15,553 nucleotides of DNA from Sphingobium sp. (lineage in GTDB: Bacteria; Pseudomonadota; Alphaproteobacteria; Sphingomonadales; Sphingomonadaceae): the NCBI GenBank assembly GCA_030148625.1, contig JASBTC010000006.1, positions 1 through 15,553 of the forward strand. The letters are read 5' to 3'. The position numbers and the translations under genes were made by a program. Position 1 is the stretch's first letter. Each line of letters begins with the position of its first letter. Shown one piece after another: positions 14,931 through 15,553 of the stretch. The notes below the pieces were generated by a model. It was not told the DNA's origin and made no database searches. It saw only the letters and a list, made by a program, of their open reading frames with translations.

Positions 14931-15553
14931 TTAGGCCGCGATCGCCGACACGCGGCCGAGCCCGTTCTGCTTGACCGAGTCCGCGTAAACGAAGTCCGGC
15001 TCTTTATGATAGCTGAGCAGCGCGATGATCCGGTGCTTCGAGCCGCTCACTTCGGTGACCCGGTGCAGGGCCTTGCGCCCTCGGAAGAGAAGCAAGGTTC
15101 CAGGTTCGACCTTCTGGATCTTCGTGCGGCTCGAATTCTCGTCGAGAATGGCGTGGATGTCCTCGACCGGTGCCGTGTCGACACCGGGCGCATATTCGAA
15201 CGCCCCGCCCGCTTCCGGCGCCTGCAACAGCAGGGAGACGACAAAATCATTGTCATCGAAATGCCAGCCATGCTGGTCGCCTTCGCCCATATAGGTCAGG
15301 TTGATATTGATCAGTGGATCGGCGGTGACGTGCAGGGTCTCGACGCCAAGCACTTCACGAACGAAGTCCATCAGTTCGGCGGACCGGTAAAGCCGGCGCA
15401 ATTCGCCATCGGCATCGAGAATGTCGGAACCCAGGATCCACATCAGATAGGGAGAGGCACGTTCGCGCAGCTTCTCGTCGGCGACGCCGGCCAGCGGCCC
15501 CTGCGGATTGAAGCCGAGCATCTGATCCCGGCGATGGACATGGGCGAACTTGC
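14931..15553 (-). CDS. 2-oxoglutarate/Fe(II)-dependent oxygenase, 5' end cut by window edge
   Basis: 206 codons are visible and the frame stays open to the window end, reading KFAHVHRRDQ before the internal ATG at 15521; the true start lies outside. The iron site is HFD (H87-D89 counted from that ATG) plus His153 (ALHRVTEV), and Arg164 (KHRIIALL) is the likely 2-oxoglutarate anchor. The surrounding pattern (WHFDDNDF, SLLLQAPEAGGAFEY, GTLLLFRGRKALHRV) resembles ArpA- and BesD/HalD-type amino acid oxygenases. In true BesD-type halogenases the Asp is replaced by Gly; here Asp is kept, so hydroxylation is more likely than halogenation. A hairpin follows the stop, then TonB receptor 2 on the same strand. 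The substrate may be an amino acid or related compound. Confidence 0.8.
   Translation of the reverse strand, partial: KFAHVHRRDQMLGFNPQGPLAGVADEKLRERASPYLMWILGSDILDADGELRRLYRSAELMDFVREVLGVETLHVTADPLININLTYMGEGDQHGWHFDDNDFVVSLLLQAPEAGGAFEYAPGVDTAPVEDIHAILDENSSRTKIQKVEPGTLLLFRGRKALHRVTEVSGSKHRIIALLSYHKEPDFVYADSVKQNGLGRVSAIAA

Overview
The window looks like a chromosomal segment of a GC-rich alphaproteobacterium, most likely a sphingomonad (Sphingomonas or a relative). Three things suggest this: two large TonB-dependent receptors of the sphingomonad type, several Tat-type exported enzymes, and a promoter resembling the alphaproteobacterial EcfG consensus. This is inferred from gene content; no rRNA or other marker gene is present. 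I see no tRNA, CRISPR array, insertion sequence or phage gene.

Left part (1-2972, all minus strand). The 5' tip of a gene, possibly GlcG/HbpS-like, leaves the window at base 1. Next to it is a two-gene unit: a hemerythrin-like diiron protein followed by a thioredoxin-reductase-like flavoprotein. The two reading frames are in phase, separated by one TGA. That TGA lies in the loop of a perfect 7-bp inverted repeat that also holds the first two bases of the next gene's TTG start. An EcfG-like promoter lies about 26 bases before the hemerythrin start, which suggests a general-stress unit. A 53-residue membrane protein and a Tat-exported dienelactone hydrolase-like enzyme follow.

Middle part (3109-6213). 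Three plus-strand genes: a small acidic protein of unknown function, a PP2C-like phosphatase, and a four-helix membrane protein. They meet two minus-strand genes: a small Cys/His protein with a CxxC knuckle, and a secreted protein with an HELMH metalloprotease motif. The latter lies directly downstream of the first TonB receptor.

Receptor 1 and the divergent pair (6214-10495). A 923-residue TonB-dependent receptor (minus) is divergent from an NTF2/SnoaL-like protein and an AraC-family regulator (plus). The 317-base intergenic region contains four short inverted repeats. A hairpin separates the AraC gene from the convergent cluster that follows.

Right cluster (10585-15553, minus). In transcription order: a 2-oxoglutarate/Fe(II) oxygenase cut by the window edge, a second TonB receptor, an M24 (creatinase/aminopeptidase-fold) hydrolase that lacks the first metal-binding Asp, and a Tat-exported discoidin-domain protein. 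The last three are closely spaced. A likely theme is uptake of an amino-acid-derived or peptide-like compound, its hydrolysis by the M24 enzyme, and oxidation by the oxygenase; this is inference. This cluster is the best candidate for an undescribed pathway. The hemerythrin/flavoprotein pair is the most unusual gene junction.
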